NCBI GenBank assembly: GCA_903895845.1
Contig: CAITVK010000121.1
Location: 34,980 to 98,979 of the forward strand
Source of the DNA: an uncultured Chitinophagaceae bacterium
Lineage (GTDB): Bacteria; Bacteroidota; Bacteroidia; Chitinophagales; Chitinophagaceae
Length of the DNA stretch: 64,000 bases
Reading direction: 5' to 3'
The notes under the pieces were generated by a model, which worked only from the letters and a program-made list of their open reading frames with translations, was not told the DNA's origin and did not search any database. Positions 20,640 to 30,519 of the stretch are shown in pieces; positions within the stretch are counted from its first letter, which is position 1, and the number at the start of each line of letters is the position of its first letter. The translations under genes were made by a program, and so were the position numbers.

Positions 20640-22967
20640 ATGCAGGATTATTTACAAGGATTGAACGAACCACAACGCGAAGCAGTAACCCATATCAACG
20701 GCCCATTAATGATTGTAGCGGGTGCCGGAAGTGGTAAAACCAAGGTACTCACCACCCGAATTGCTCACCTGATGGCACAAGGGGTAGATGCTTTCAACAT
20801 ATTGGCACTCACATTTACCAATAAGGCTGCTGCAGAAATGAAGGAGCGTATCGAAAAGATATTAAATAACCACGAAGCCCGTAATCTTTACATCGGTACT
20901 TTCCATAGTGTATTTGCCAGGATTCTTCGCGCCGAAGCCCACAGGATTGGCTACCCAAATTCTTTTACTATTTATGATACCGACGATAGCCGAAGTGTTA
21001 TAAAAACGGTTATAAACGAACTGAACTTAGATGATAAACAATACAAACCAAACATTGTAGGCAACCGTATTTCCTCTGCCAAAAATGCGTTGATTGGCCC
21101 CGGTGAATATTCCATTGATGGATACTTGCAGCAGGAAGATATCCGTGCAAACAGACCAGCTATTGCTAAGATTTATGCAGCTTATTGCGCCCGTTGTTTT
21201 AAGAATGGTGCCATGGACTTCGATGATTTGTTGTTGAAAATGTACGAGATGCTGAATACACAACCCGATGCCCTCAGCAAATACCAGCGCAAGTTTAAGT
21301 ACATCATGATAGATGAGTACCAGGATACCAACGCTGTGCAGTACCAGATATCTAAGTTGTTGGCGGCAATGAATGAAAATATCTGTGTAGTGGGGGATGA
21401 TGCGCAAAGCATCTATAGTTTCCGTGGTGCAACCATTGAAAATATCTTGCAGTTTCAAAAGGATTATGATGATGTGAAAGTGGTGAAGCTGGAGCAGAAC
21501 TATCGTAGCACCCAAAGCATCTTAAAAGTTGCCAACGAGATAATTGGTAACAATAAAGGTCAGATACCCAAGCAATTGTGGACAGATAATAAGATCGGGG
21601 AGAAGATTAAAGTCGTCCGCACCATGACCGATAATGATGAGGGTAAGTTTGTTTCGGATGCTATTCAGGAACAAAAACTGCGCAATCATTACCTCAACCG
21701 CGACTTCGCCATTCTTTACCGCACCAATGCACAGAGCCGTGCGTATGAAGAAAGCCTTCGCCGCATGGGTATCACTTATCGTATTTATGGGGGTGTAAGT
21801 TTCTATCAAAGAAAGGAAGTGAAGGATATGTTGGCGTATTTGCGTGTGGTCGTAAATCAACGCGATGAAGAAGCGCTAAAAAGGATTATCAATTATCCGG
21901 TACGGGGCATTGGAAAAACAACTATTGAGAAGTTGGCCATTGTAGCTAGCGAACAGAATATTACCTTTTTCGAGGCGGTGCAGCGTGCTGGGGAAATTGG
22001 CTTTAAAGGCGGTACACTAGAAGCGTTGCAGAACTTCGTAACGATGATTAAGTATTTCCAGACGTTACTTAATGATAAGAATGCGTATGACGTTGCTGTG
22101 TTGGTGGGCAAGCACACCAACTTAGTGAAAGAACTATTTGCTGATAAAACTACAGAAGGGTTAGCCCGTTACGAGAATGTGCAGGAGTTGTTGAACTCAA
22201 TAAAGAACTGGACAGAAATGCCCGACAATGAAGATGGTGAGGTGATGGAGAAATCGTTGGGGGCGTTCTTGCAACAGGTTACGTTGTTTACTGATGCAGA
22301 CGATGACAAAGAAAATGCAGATGTGGTGAAACTAATGACTATTCATGCTGCAAAGGGTTTGGAGTTTGCTTGTGTATTTGTTGGCGGTATCGAAGAGAAC
22401 CTTTTTCCAAATGCCATGAGCGTCAACACCCGTGAGGAACTGGAGGAAGAAAGGCGTTTGTTTTATGTGGCGGTTACTAGGGCTAAGGATAAACTGTGGC
22501 TCACCTATTCCAACTCCCGCTATCGTTTCGGGCAATTGGTACAGAATGATCCTAGTCGCTTTCTGGATGAAATGCCGGAACAGTTTCTTGACAGAACAAA
22601 TTCTGGCGGTGGCATGCGCAACCAGGGAGGCACAAGTACAGGAATGCCTTTTGAGCGGATGCACAAAGGAATGGGGCTTCCCAATGCAGGTAATGGTAAC
22701 CCCGGTGGACCCAAGCCAAAGCCGAGTTATATGCCCGCACAACCCGTTGCACCAAAAGTAAAAGAGCATACGCCAAGCGAGAACTTCGAACCTAGTGATA
22801 CCAGTAATTTGCAGGCGGGACAGAAAGTGGAGCACCAGAAGTTTGGCTTTGGGATTGTACTTAAAGTAGAAGGCTCGGGACATAATCCCATTGCAAATAT
22901 CGATTTCAAACAGAATGGGGAGAAGAAGATAATGCTGAACTATGCTAAGCTGAGGATTGTGGAGTAA
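20640..22967 (+). CDS. UvrD/PcrA-type ATP-dependent DNA helicase
   Basis: GLNEPQREAV, AGAGSGKT, DEYQDTN, GDDAQSIYSFRGA, TIHAAKGLEF motifs. Confidence 0.96.
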   Translation: MQDYLQGLNEPQREAVTHINGPLMIVAGAGSGKTKVLTTRIAHLMAQGVDAFNILALTFTNKAAAEMKERIEKILNNHEARNLYIGTFHSVFARILRAEAHRIGYPNSFTIYDTDDSRSVIKTVINELNLDDKQYKPNIVGNRISSAKNALIGPGEYSIDGYLQQEDIRANRPAIAKIYAAYCARCFKNGAMDFDDLLLKMYEMLNTQPDALSKYQRKFKYIMIDEYQDTNAVQYQISKLLAAMNENICVVGDDAQSIYSFRGATIENILQFQKDYDDVKVVKLEQNYRSTQSILKVANEIIGNNKGQIPKQLWTDNKIGEKIKVVRTMTDNDEGKFVSDAIQEQKLRNHYLNRDFAILYRTNAQSRAYEESLRRMGITYRIYGGVSFYQRKEVKDMLAYLRVVVNQRDEEALKRIINYPVRGIGKTTIEKLAIVASEQNITFFEAVQRAGEIGFKGGTLEALQNFVTMIKYFQTLLNDKNAYDVAVLVGKHTNLVKELFADKTTEGLARYENVQELLNSIKNWTEMPDNEDGEVMEKSLGAFLQQVTLFTDADDDKENADVVKLMTIHAAKGLEFACVFVGGIEENLFPNAMSVNTREELEEERRLFYVAVTRAKDKLWLTYSNSRYRFGQLVQNDPSRFLDEMPEQFLDRTNSGGGMRNQGGTSTGMPFERMHKGMGLPNAGNGNPGGPKPKPSYMPAQPVAPKVKEHTPSENFEPSDTSNLQAGQKVEHQKFGFGIVLKVEGSGHNPIANIDFKQNGEKKIMLNYAKLRIVE

Positions 22968-23183
22968 AAACAAGGTTTAAAGATGCGGTGAAGTGGTTCT
23001 GCAAACCACTGCGTCTTATTCTCTAAAACCTTGCGGAGCAAATATACACTTTACTTACAGTAATATTGGGCAATCCTTTCTTCTCTTAAATTCTTAGTGC
23101 TTCTTCGAGTCTTAGCGTCTTTGTGGCAATTTTCCTTGTTACATTTGTTTGAACTGAAAAAATATTCGTTTAACTTTTATACC

Positions 23184-23636
23184 ATGGCAATAAAAAATCT
23201 TACGCTCGATGTCGAAGGCCTCAATGAGGACTTCTTTAGGGGTACACGATTGTTGGCCATCACTGCCCCCATCAAAAAGCATTTGTTTTGTTGGCAGTTG
23301 AATAATCTTTTCGGGCTGAATTTTAGGCTGTGTAGTGAGAAGGAAATCCCCATCAATAAGAAAAACAGAAACTATTTCTTCTCCATCTATCATTCTATCG
23401 ACACAAATAATCCATCACTCGAATATATTCTTTACCATACCCAATATGATGGCGAATATCTGTTACCCGAGTTTAAACATACCGATTTTTTGTGGTTGAT
23501 CCGTGGCGATATTATGGAAGAAGAACAACTAAACTGGATAAAACAGGGCATCAAAACAATTAATGGGGTACAGCTGGTGGCAGAACTAACGCCCGAACAG
23601 ATAAAAAGTAAAGGAAACCTGGTGTTTGATGTGTGA
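23184..23636 (+). CDS. IPExxxVDY family protein
   Basis: LFGLNFRLCSEKEIPINKKNRNYFFSIYHS...DFLWLIRGD; ATG at 23184. Confidence 0.75.
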   Translation: MAIKNLTLDVEGLNEDFFRGTRLLAITAPIKKHLFCWQLNNLFGLNFRLCSEKEIPINKKNRNYFFSIYHSIDTNNPSLEYILYHTQYDGEYLLPEFKHTDFLWLIRGDIMEEEQLNWIKQGIKTINGVQLVAELTPEQIKSKGNLVFDV

Positions 23637-23752
23637 TTTAAGTTGTAAGTCGTAAGTGGTAAGTTGTAAGTCGTAAGTAAAGGCAGTTATAAGTTTTAAG
23701 TAATAGGTTATACGTTAGCAAAAAATCATTGAATCATTCAAAATATTCAATC

Positions 23753-24136
23753 ATGGCAGAGAAGGAAAAATTGAGGATTGATAAATATTTATGGTCAATA
23801 AGGCTTTTCAAAACAAGAAGTCTGGCTTCTGATGCTTGCGATAAGGGTAAGATAAAGTTAAATGGTGGCTCGGTGAAAGCTTCTAAGACGGTAAATGTGG
23901 GCGATGAATATGAGGTGAAGACGGAAGCTAGAAAATGGATTATAAAAGTGACTGGATTATTGCATAACCGGGTGGCGTATGCCGAATCACTCAATTATTA
24001 TATAGATCTTACCCCTGCCGAAGAGTTGGATGTCACCAAGTTTCAACCCTCTTCTTTTCATACAGGCAAGCGTTTGAGTAAAGTAGGCAGACCAACAAAA
24101 AGAGATAGAAGGGATTTAGATGGATTTATGGAATAA
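23753..24136 (+). CDS. S4-domain RNA-binding protein (Hsp15-like)
   Basis: RIDKYLWSIRLFKTRSLASDACDKGKIKLNGGSVKASKTVNVGDEYEV. Confidence 0.88.
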   Translation: MAEKEKLRIDKYLWSIRLFKTRSLASDACDKGKIKLNGGSVKASKTVNVGDEYEVKTEARKWIIKVTGLLHNRVAYAESLNYYIDLTPAEELDVTKFQPSSFHTGKRLSKVGRPTKRDRRDLDGFME

Positions 24137-24214
24137 GAGGAAGTAGTAGGTAATAAGTTATAGTTTGTACGTTCTTTAGATGTAAAAAATAGAGATTTAG
24201 TGATTGCGGACTTT

Positions 24215-24382
24215 CCCCTTTTCTTTGGGGGACACCCCCTTTTCCTTCGGGGGCATCCCCTTTTTCTCTGGGGGTATCCGCAATTTGTTGGGGGGCACCC
24301 GCAATGTTCTTGGGGACATCCCCTTTTCTCTGGGGGGCATCCCCTTTTGTTTGGGGGACAACCGCAAATAGCTTAGGGACAA
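24215..24382. repeat. 21-bp-period tandem array C (ccccttttctttgggggacac / ccgcaatttgttggggggcac subtypes), 8 units
   Basis: Unit starts 24215, 24236, 24257, 24278, 24299, 24320, 24341, 24362. Confidence 0.95.
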
Positions 24383-24461
24383 AGGAAAAGTAGCTTTGGT
24401 ATCCAACTTATCAATAAGAACTGCTACTTTGCAAGCATTAATCAACCTAAAAAAGATAAAA

Positions 24462-24950
24462 ATGAAAAAGATTGTTTTGATGATGATGGCGGTTTTGATG
24501 GCGGGGAGTGGATTGAAGGCGCAAAAAAGAGATACTTTATATTCTGAGGACAAAAGTTTGACTGATGGATTCATTGGATTGTCCCCCAACGGAGACAGTA
24601 TATTTAGAATTGTGCAAGTGGAAGCAAAATTTCCTGATGGCTGGGTTGGATGGCGAAAATATTTGGTAAAGAACGTAAATTCATCACTTGGCAATAAATA
24701 TATAAAAATACCTAAAGGAGAAAAGTGTGCAAAAGCTACTGTAAATGTTATTTTTTTGATTGACAAGGAGGGAAATGTAAGCGATGTAACTGCTGACAGT
24801 TTATCAACTTCAACAGTAAATGAAAAGCTAGTTGAAGAAGCGAAAAGAGTTATTAAGGACGGACCCAAATGGATACCTGCATGGCAAAGAGGTCATACAG
24901 TTTCATATAGGGCTAAGCAAAAAATTACTTTCGTTGCTACTAAAGATTAA
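24462..24950 (+). CDS. Secreted protein with TonB C-terminal-like domain
   Basis: Signal peptide MKKIVLMMMAVLMAGSGLKAQ; AKATVNVIFLIDKEGNVSDVTADS...EEAKRVIKDGPKWIPAWQRGHTVSYRAKQKITF. Confidence 0.75.
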   Translation: MKKIVLMMMAVLMAGSGLKAQKRDTLYSEDKSLTDGFIGLSPNGDSIFRIVQVEAKFPDGWVGWRKYLVKNVNSSLGNKYIKIPKGEKCAKATVNVIFLIDKEGNVSDVTADSLSTSTVNEKLVEEAKRVIKDGPKWIPAWQRGHTVSYRAKQKITFVATKD

Positions 24951-24959
24951 ACTCCCCAC

Positions 24960-25637
24960 ATGCAAATAGACATTATCACCGTTGCGCCTGAATTATTGGA
25001 TAGTCCCTTTAGTCATAGTATTATGAAAAGGGCGCAGGACAAAGGCCTGCTTTCTGTGCGTTGCCACAACCTCAGAGAATGGGCCATTAACAAACATGGT
25101 CAGGTAGACGATTACCAATATGGTGGCGGTGCAGGTATGGTGATGATGTGTGAGCCATTATCAAATGCCATTGAACACCTGCAAAAAACAACTACTTACG
25201 ATGACATTATTTACATGACCCCCGATGGCGAAACCTTTAATCAGGGAATGGCTAACTACCTTTCTATGAAGGGAAATTTACTGATTATCTGTGGGCATTA
25301 CAAGGGCATCGATCAGCGTATCCGCGATTTGTATGTAACTAAAGAAATTTCTATTGGCGATTATGTTTTGAGTGGGGGCGAACTAGCCGCTGCCGTTGTA
25401 GTAGATGCGATTGGAAGACTGATTCCCGGGGTTTTGAACGACGAGACCTCTGCTTTGTTGGATAGTTTTCAGGATAATTTACTCGCTCCACCTGTTTATA
25501 CCCGTCCTGCCGAGTTTAAAGGATTAAAGATTCCGGATATTTTATTAAGTGGAGACCCAGTAAAAATTGAAGATTGGCGCAGCGAACAAAGTCTGCAACG
25601 CACCAAAGAAAGAAGACCCGATATATTGAGAGATTAG
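24960..25637 (+). CDS. trmD: tRNA (guanosine(37)-N1)-methyltransferase
   Basis: [57 protein letters not shown]. Confidence 0.97.
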   Translation: MQIDIITVAPELLDSPFSHSIMKRAQDKGLLSVRCHNLREWAINKHGQVDDYQYGGGAGMVMMCEPLSNAIEHLQKTTTYDDIIYMTPDGETFNQGMANYLSMKGNLLIICGHYKGIDQRIRDLYVTKEISIGDYVLSGGELAAAVVVDAIGRLIPGVLNDETSALLDSFQDNLLAPPVYTRPAEFKGLKIPDILLSGDPVKIEDWRSEQSLQRTKERRPDILRD

Positions 25638-25721
25638 GAAACCGCATATCCCAGCGCTATCATTGGCTGACTTGAAAGAGGTAATATTTTGATTTTGTGT
25701 AAGGGTTGAGACATTTCCCCC

Positions 25722-26483
25722 CTACCAATATTTCATGTATCTCACAACAGCGATAGAAATATTATCGTTGCCTCCAAGTTTTTTGGCCTCATCAGCTAGT
25801 TTGAGGTAGCTGTTGGAGTTATTGATGAGGTTGGCAATCTGATCGTCGGTTAATTCCTTGGTCAATCCATCAGAGCAAATCAGCAACAGGTCGGTATCCT
25901 GAAGTTTGTGAGTTATTTCATGAAAGTCGATAAAAATATCCTTATTGGCACCAAAAGCATTTACAATAGCGGTTTTCAATGCACCATCATTTCCATTCAA
26001 TTCCTGCAAAGAGTGGTCTCGAGAGAGGCGTGTCAGCAAGTTTTTATTGCTATTAAAATGATAAATGCGGGTATCGCCTATGTGCAACAAAAAGATTTTA
26101 TTTCCATAAAACAAAGCGCCAGAAAAGGTAGATGCCATTCCTTTCTTTGTGTCATCGGCATTGCCTTCGTCCAGAATACTATCATGAATGCTTTTGGACG
26201 TTGCATTGAAATAACTTCTAACTATATTTTTTGGAAGATTCAGGGGCAATTGATTAACAGCTTTGGCCATATTCTGCATCACAAACTCACTTGCAATCGC
26301 ACCACTTTTGTGACCACCCAAACCATCGGCAATGGCAATAATAAAAGGATGCTCGTAGGTGCTAAAATCAAATTCATAACGCTTGGCAGCATTTCGTAGA
26401 ATATCATTTCCCACAAGAACCAGGTCTTCATTGGTAGTTCTCACAACGCCTCTGTCTGATATGGCCTCAATTACAAGCTTCAT
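25722..26483 (-). CDS. PP2C-family protein phosphatase
   Basis: SDRGVVRTTNEDLV, ADGLGGHKSGAIAS, HIGDTRIYHF, CSDGLTKELTDDQI, GNDNISIAVVRY. Confidence 0.92.
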   Translation of the reverse strand: MKLVIEAISDRGVVRTTNEDLVLVGNDILRNAAKRYEFDFSTYEHPFIIAIADGLGGHKSGAIASEFVMQNMAKAVNQLPLNLPKNIVRSYFNATSKSIHDSILDEGNADDTKKGMASTFSGALFYGNKIFLLHIGDTRIYHFNSNKNLLTRLSRDHSLQELNGNDGALKTAIVNAFGANKDIFIDFHEITHKLQDTDLLLICSDGLTKELTDDQIANLINNSNSYLKLADEAKKLGGNDNISIAVVRYMKYW

Positions 26484-26656
26484 TTATAAATATTTCTTTA
26501 TACTTTCTAGGGATTGTAGCCTTCAAAAATATGAATTCTCGACAAGCAAAAATTACTTTTAGAATCTTTATGGACACTAAATGCGCATTATTTGCGTTTT
26601 AATACAAATTTATGCTAGAGACAAAGCATTAGTTTTGTAATCATTAATTGAGTTTT

Positions 26657-26857
26657 ATGAATCGCAACGTAGGAAAAGTAGATGCCATCATCCGAATTAT
26701 AGTCGCAGCTATTATATCAGCTTTATTTATTACGCACACAATTGCCAATGCTTTTGCCCAAACCGCTATTATTATCGGCGGTATTTTGCTCTTTACTGGA
26801 ATAATGAATTTCTGCCCACTGTATGCACTGTTGCGAATAAATACTTGTAAAAAGTAG
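26657..26857 (+). CDS. DUF2892-type small membrane protein
   Basis: MNRNVGKVDAIIRIIVAAI...GGILLFTGIMNFCPLYALLRINTCKK. Confidence 0.8.
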   Translation: MNRNVGKVDAIIRIIVAAIISALFITHTIANAFAQTAIIIGGILLFTGIMNFCPLYALLRINTCKK

Positions 26858-27005
26858 TTTAGTTGTGTGGTATTGAACCAAATAAATAAGCAGGATTCAA
26901 CCTATAAAAAGTATTCCCCCTATTTGAGGGGTTTACAAGAATTGTCTGGCTGGTATCTTTGTAGGATAGATTTTGATTGTTTTTAAAGATTTTGATACTT
27001 ATATA

Positions 27006-28307
27006 ATGAATACAATTTTTAAATACACCGCATTTGTATTGTTTTTGACAGTACTATTTACTTCTTGCAAAAAGACAACCGACACAACCACGAATGGGGG
27101 TGGAACGACAGATACCATAAAAGTGGTTGGTGGGGCAACATCGGCTTACCTGGATACTGTAACTGTTGAAGCCAATAATGTAACTATCAAATACAGCAGA
27201 ACAAACCAATGCTATCCAAGCAACGAGATATTTGCTTTTAGTGCCACTGCTACAGGTCTTCCATCTGGGGCATTATTTAATTGGGATTTTGGTGATGGGC
27301 ACTCTATCAATGGAGCATCAAGTGCCAATACGGTTGGTAATATTTATCAGGATGCGGGATACTATACGGTTACGCTTAATATTACAAATTCCAAAAAGAA
27401 TAGCCTTGCCGTTACTACGGTAAATGTGCAGGCTTATGGACAACAAGTTACCCCTCACGCTTCTTTTTATGCGCAGCTATTTGACATCAACTATCCAAAT
27501 AATCTTAATTTCAATGCAAATGGTTCATCGGTCCCAAGGGGTACCATTACAAACTATAAATGGATATGGGGAGACAGTACAACGAGTATTTCGGTAAGTG
27601 GAGATAATGTACCGCACGATTTCCCACAGATTTCAAATGATGTAACTTATCCAGTAAAGCTGATTGTAACATCTAGTGGTGGTTGCAAAGACACTTCTAT
27701 TGTACCTGTTGCTATCAATGCTATTTACACCAATATTTCGGGAAGTTTTACTGCCTTAAGTTCAAACGTTTGTACGGCAGAGTCTATACAGTTTACTTCT
27801 ACTGCAACCAATGTTCCTGCCGGTGCGGTTTATTTGTGGGACTTTGCAGATAATGTTAGTGGGATACCGGTTAGTAACCTACCGTCTGGCAATCCAATCA
27901 GTCATTCGTATGCTTATCAAAATAATTATGGCGTTACGATGTATATCAGTCTGAATGGTAAAATTATTTACACTTCGCCTCGGACTAATGTTACTGCTTA
28001 TGGGCAAAATATTAAACCAGTGGCGCTCTTTTTAAAGAATACGGCTTATGAAGATTCCGGTTATGTGAAATGGGCTTTCTACGATCAATCAAATATCCCA
28101 CACGGGTATATTACAGGACGTACCTGGACAATAGATGGTGCTTCTATAGACCCTAATTCAGACGATACTTATGAAACACAGGGTTATAGCAAACTCGAAA
28201 CAACTTCTACTCATAAGATTCAGTTAGTAGTTACCAGCAATAGTGGCTGTAAGGATACTGCTGCGGCAGTGATAACTATTCCAATTTTTAATCAGTACAC
28301 ATATTAA
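27006..28307 (+). CDS. PKD-domain lipoprotein
   Basis: Lipobox-like LFTSC; GALFNWDFGDGHSING, TNYKWIWGDSTTS, AVYLWDFADNVS. Confidence 0.82.
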   Translation: MNTIFKYTAFVLFLTVLFTSCKKTTDTTTNGGGTTDTIKVVGGATSAYLDTVTVEANNVTIKYSRTNQCYPSNEIFAFSATATGLPSGALFNWDFGDGHSINGASSANTVGNIYQDAGYYTVTLNITNSKKNSLAVTTVNVQAYGQQVTPHASFYAQLFDINYPNNLNFNANGSSVPRGTITNYKWIWGDSTTSISVSGDNVPHDFPQISNDVTYPVKLIVTSSGGCKDTSIVPVAINAIYTNISGSFTALSSNVCTAESIQFTSTATNVPAGAVYLWDFADNVSGIPVSNLPSGNPISHSYAYQNNYGVTMYISLNGKIIYTSPRTNVTAYGQNIKPVALFLKNTAYEDSGYVKWAFYDQSNIPHGYITGRTWTIDGASIDPNSDDTYETQGYSKLETTSTHKIQLVVTSNSGCKDTAAAVITIPIFNQYTY

Positions 28308-28328
28308 TTGTTAGTTGTAGATGAACTA

Positions 28329-29609
28329 ATGAAAAAATTAACAATGAATCACCTACTAGTACATACTAATAATAGACGGTTAAACCTAGCTATTGCTTTG
28401 TTTATTCTTTTTATTTCTATTTTATCTTCCTGTACTAAAAGTGACACGACTGGTACCAAAACCACCACGTTTGTAGGCAATAAAACAACATCTGTTACGG
28501 GGGATACAACTGTATATACTTTTGAAAATTTGGTTGTGACAGTTACTAAGACCTCTCCTTGCTATCCGTCTACTGAGATATTTACTTTTAAAGCAGACCC
28601 TTCCAAGATAACGGGTGCAACAACCTTAACTTGGTATTTTGGAGATGGATATTCAGATACTGGTGATAGTGTTCAGCATGGGTACAATAGAGCCTCTTCT
28701 TTTGTGGTATTGTTGGAAGCAAAAAACAGTAATGGAACGGTTATCTATTCAACATCAATCGGGGTAGATGCTTGGGGACAACAGCTGAAACCAGTGGCTA
28801 TTTTTTCATTCAAGAATGATTTTTCAAACAACCCAAACTATATCACCTTCAACAGTGCATCAAGTGTAAATCATGGATCTATCATTAATTATAATTGGAA
28901 CTGGGGAGACGGAACAACATCTAGTATTGCAACAGCACTTACCAGACATGCGTTTCCTGCTGCCAGTCAGGATGTAAATTACCCAGTTAAGCTAACCATT
29001 ACTACCGATGCAGGTTGCACAGCCGATACAACTCTTAGTGTCTATGTGCCAGCTACTTATCCAATTACAGGTAGTTTCGATGCGGTATCTTACAACTCCT
29101 GTTCAGGCGAATATTTTGTTTTTACGCCAACAGCTACTAACGTTCCAACGGGTTCTGTTTATTCTTGGCATTGGTCTAATGGAACAGGAGATACAACTGG
29201 TAGTCCCATGCAATATTCATTCTATTATATGAATGATTATGACGTTATAATGAGCATCTTGCTGAATGGACGAATTATTTACACAGTACATAAAACCATC
29301 CATGCAAAAGGACCCAACCCATCACCAAAAGCTGCTTTCGAATACACTTGGGTAAAAGAATATCCTACTGATGTATTGGTATCGTTTAAAAATACATCCA
29401 TTTCGCCTGCCGGAGGTGGAGGTATTGATGGTTATTATTGGGACTTCGGAAACGGAAAAACAGATAATGATTACAATGCTTACACCGAAACAAGGTACCT
29501 GCGAGGCGCTACAGGAACTGGGACCCAAAGTTATCCTGTAAGGCTTATAGTTACTGGAAATGGTTGCGCAGACACGACCTATCAAACAGTAGTAATTCCC
29601 GCACAGTAA
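28329..29609 (+). CDS. PKD-domain lipoprotein, tandem paralogue of previous
   Basis: SILSSC lipobox-like; TTLTWYFGDGYSDTGDSVQHGY, INYNWNWGDGTTSS, DGYYWDFGNGKTD; shared C-Y-P-S-x-E-I-F motif. Confidence 0.82.
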   Translation: MKKLTMNHLLVHTNNRRLNLAIALFILFISILSSCTKSDTTGTKTTTFVGNKTTSVTGDTTVYTFENLVVTVTKTSPCYPSTEIFTFKADPSKITGATTLTWYFGDGYSDTGDSVQHGYNRASSFVVLLEAKNSNGTVIYSTSIGVDAWGQQLKPVAIFSFKNDFSNNPNYITFNSASSVNHGSIINYNWNWGDGTTSSIATALTRHAFPAASQDVNYPVKLTITTDAGCTADTTLSVYVPATYPITGSFDAVSYNSCSGEYFVFTPTATNVPTGSVYSWHWSNGTGDTTGSPMQYSFYYMNDYDVIMSILLNGRIIYTVHKTIHAKGPNPSPKAAFEYTWVKEYPTDVLVSFKNTSISPAGGGGIDGYYWDFGNGKTDNDYNAYTETRYLRGATGTGTQSYPVRLIVTGNGCADTTYQTVVIPAQ

Positions 29610-29733
29610 GGTGTTTTTTAAGCGATTTTCTTTCTAAGTTCTAAGTATTTGAAAAAAAGGAAGATTTTTTTGCACTTATGTGTATTACTTTAATAATATA
29701 CCCTTACTTTTGCCGACCAAATTTTGGTTTATT

Positions 29734-30039
29734 ATGTTAGCAATCGTAAAAATAGCAGGTCAGCAATTCAAGGTACAAGCAGGAGATAACTTGTTCGTTC
29801 CACACATTGAAGGAAACACTGGCGACAAGGTACAATTCAGTGATGTATTGTTAGTTGACAACAACGGAGTACTTACAACTGGTGCAGCTGTAAAAGCAAC
29901 TGTAACAGCAGAAATAGTTAAAGACCTTGTACAGGGGGATAAGGTTATCGCTTTTAAAATGAAGCGTAGGAAAGGTTTCCGTAAGAAACACGGTCACCGT
30001 ACGCACTACACTCGTATTAAGATTGAAAGCATTGCCTAA
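29734..30039 (+). CDS. rplU: 50S ribosomal protein L21
   Basis: MLAIVKIAGQQFKVQAGDNLFV...KMKRRKGFRKKHGHRTHYTRIKIESI. Confidence 0.97.
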   Translation: MLAIVKIAGQQFKVQAGDNLFVPHIEGNTGDKVQFSDVLLVDNNGVLTTGAAVKATVTAEIVKDLVQGDKVIAFKMKRRKGFRKKHGHRTHYTRIKIESIA

Positions 30040-30090
30040 TCAGTTTTAAGTGGGTTCAATTAATTATTAAAATATTCAAATCTTTATAAG

Positions 30091-30363
30091 ATGGCACACA
30101 AGAAAGGTGAAGGCTCGGTAAAAAACGGAAGAGATTCAAACAGCAAACGTTTAGGCGTTAAAATATTTGGTGGTCAGCCTGCAATTTCTGGCAATATCAT
30201 CATTCGTCAAAGAGGAACTAAATTTCATCCTGGTAAGAATGTAGGAGTAGGTAAAGACTTCACATTATTTGCTTTGACTGATGGCTTGGTTCAATTCAGA
30301 AAAACAAAAGAAGATAAAACTATCGTTTCTGTTGCTGCTCCAGAAGTAGCAATAGCTGAATAG
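30091..30363 (+). CDS. rpmA: 50S ribosomal protein L27
   Basis: [29 protein letters not shown]...[21 protein letters not shown]. Confidence 0.97.
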   Translation: MAHKKGEGSVKNGRDSNSKRLGVKIFGGQPAISGNIIIRQRGTKFHPGKNVGVGKDFTLFALTDGLVQFRKTKEDKTIVSVAAPEVAIAE

Positions 30364-30374
30364 TTTATTAAACT

Positions 30375-30421
30375 ATAAACAAGAATAGCGGTTGAATCAA
30401 TCAACCGCTATTCTTGTTTAT
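30375..30421. terminator. Strong hairpin after rpmA (ataaacaagaatagcggttga/tcaaccgctattcttgtttat)
   Basis: 21-bp perfect arms, 5-nt loop, right after the rpmA stop. Confidence 0.75.
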
Positions 30422-30519
30422 AGAACCTTTAAGACGACCCCTCGTTTTTCTCACTTTTTTGGAAGCTCCGACTTATTTCGGGGCTTTTTATTTTAAGTTT
30501 GCTAACAAAAGACTTTATT

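Noticed and set aside
22332-22973. 213-aa minus-strand ORF
   Set aside because: Antisense to the helicase gene; no recognisable protein features.
24197-24868. 223-aa minus-strand ORF with heptad repeats
   Set aside because: Mostly antisense to the TonB-domain gene; heptads follow from the 21-bp DNA period.
29665-29712. Bacteroidota-type promoter (TAnnTTTG) upstream of rplU: tacttttg at 29705
   Set aside because: The -7-like element is present, but I could not place a convincing -33 TTG at usual spacing, so it is not listed as a feature.
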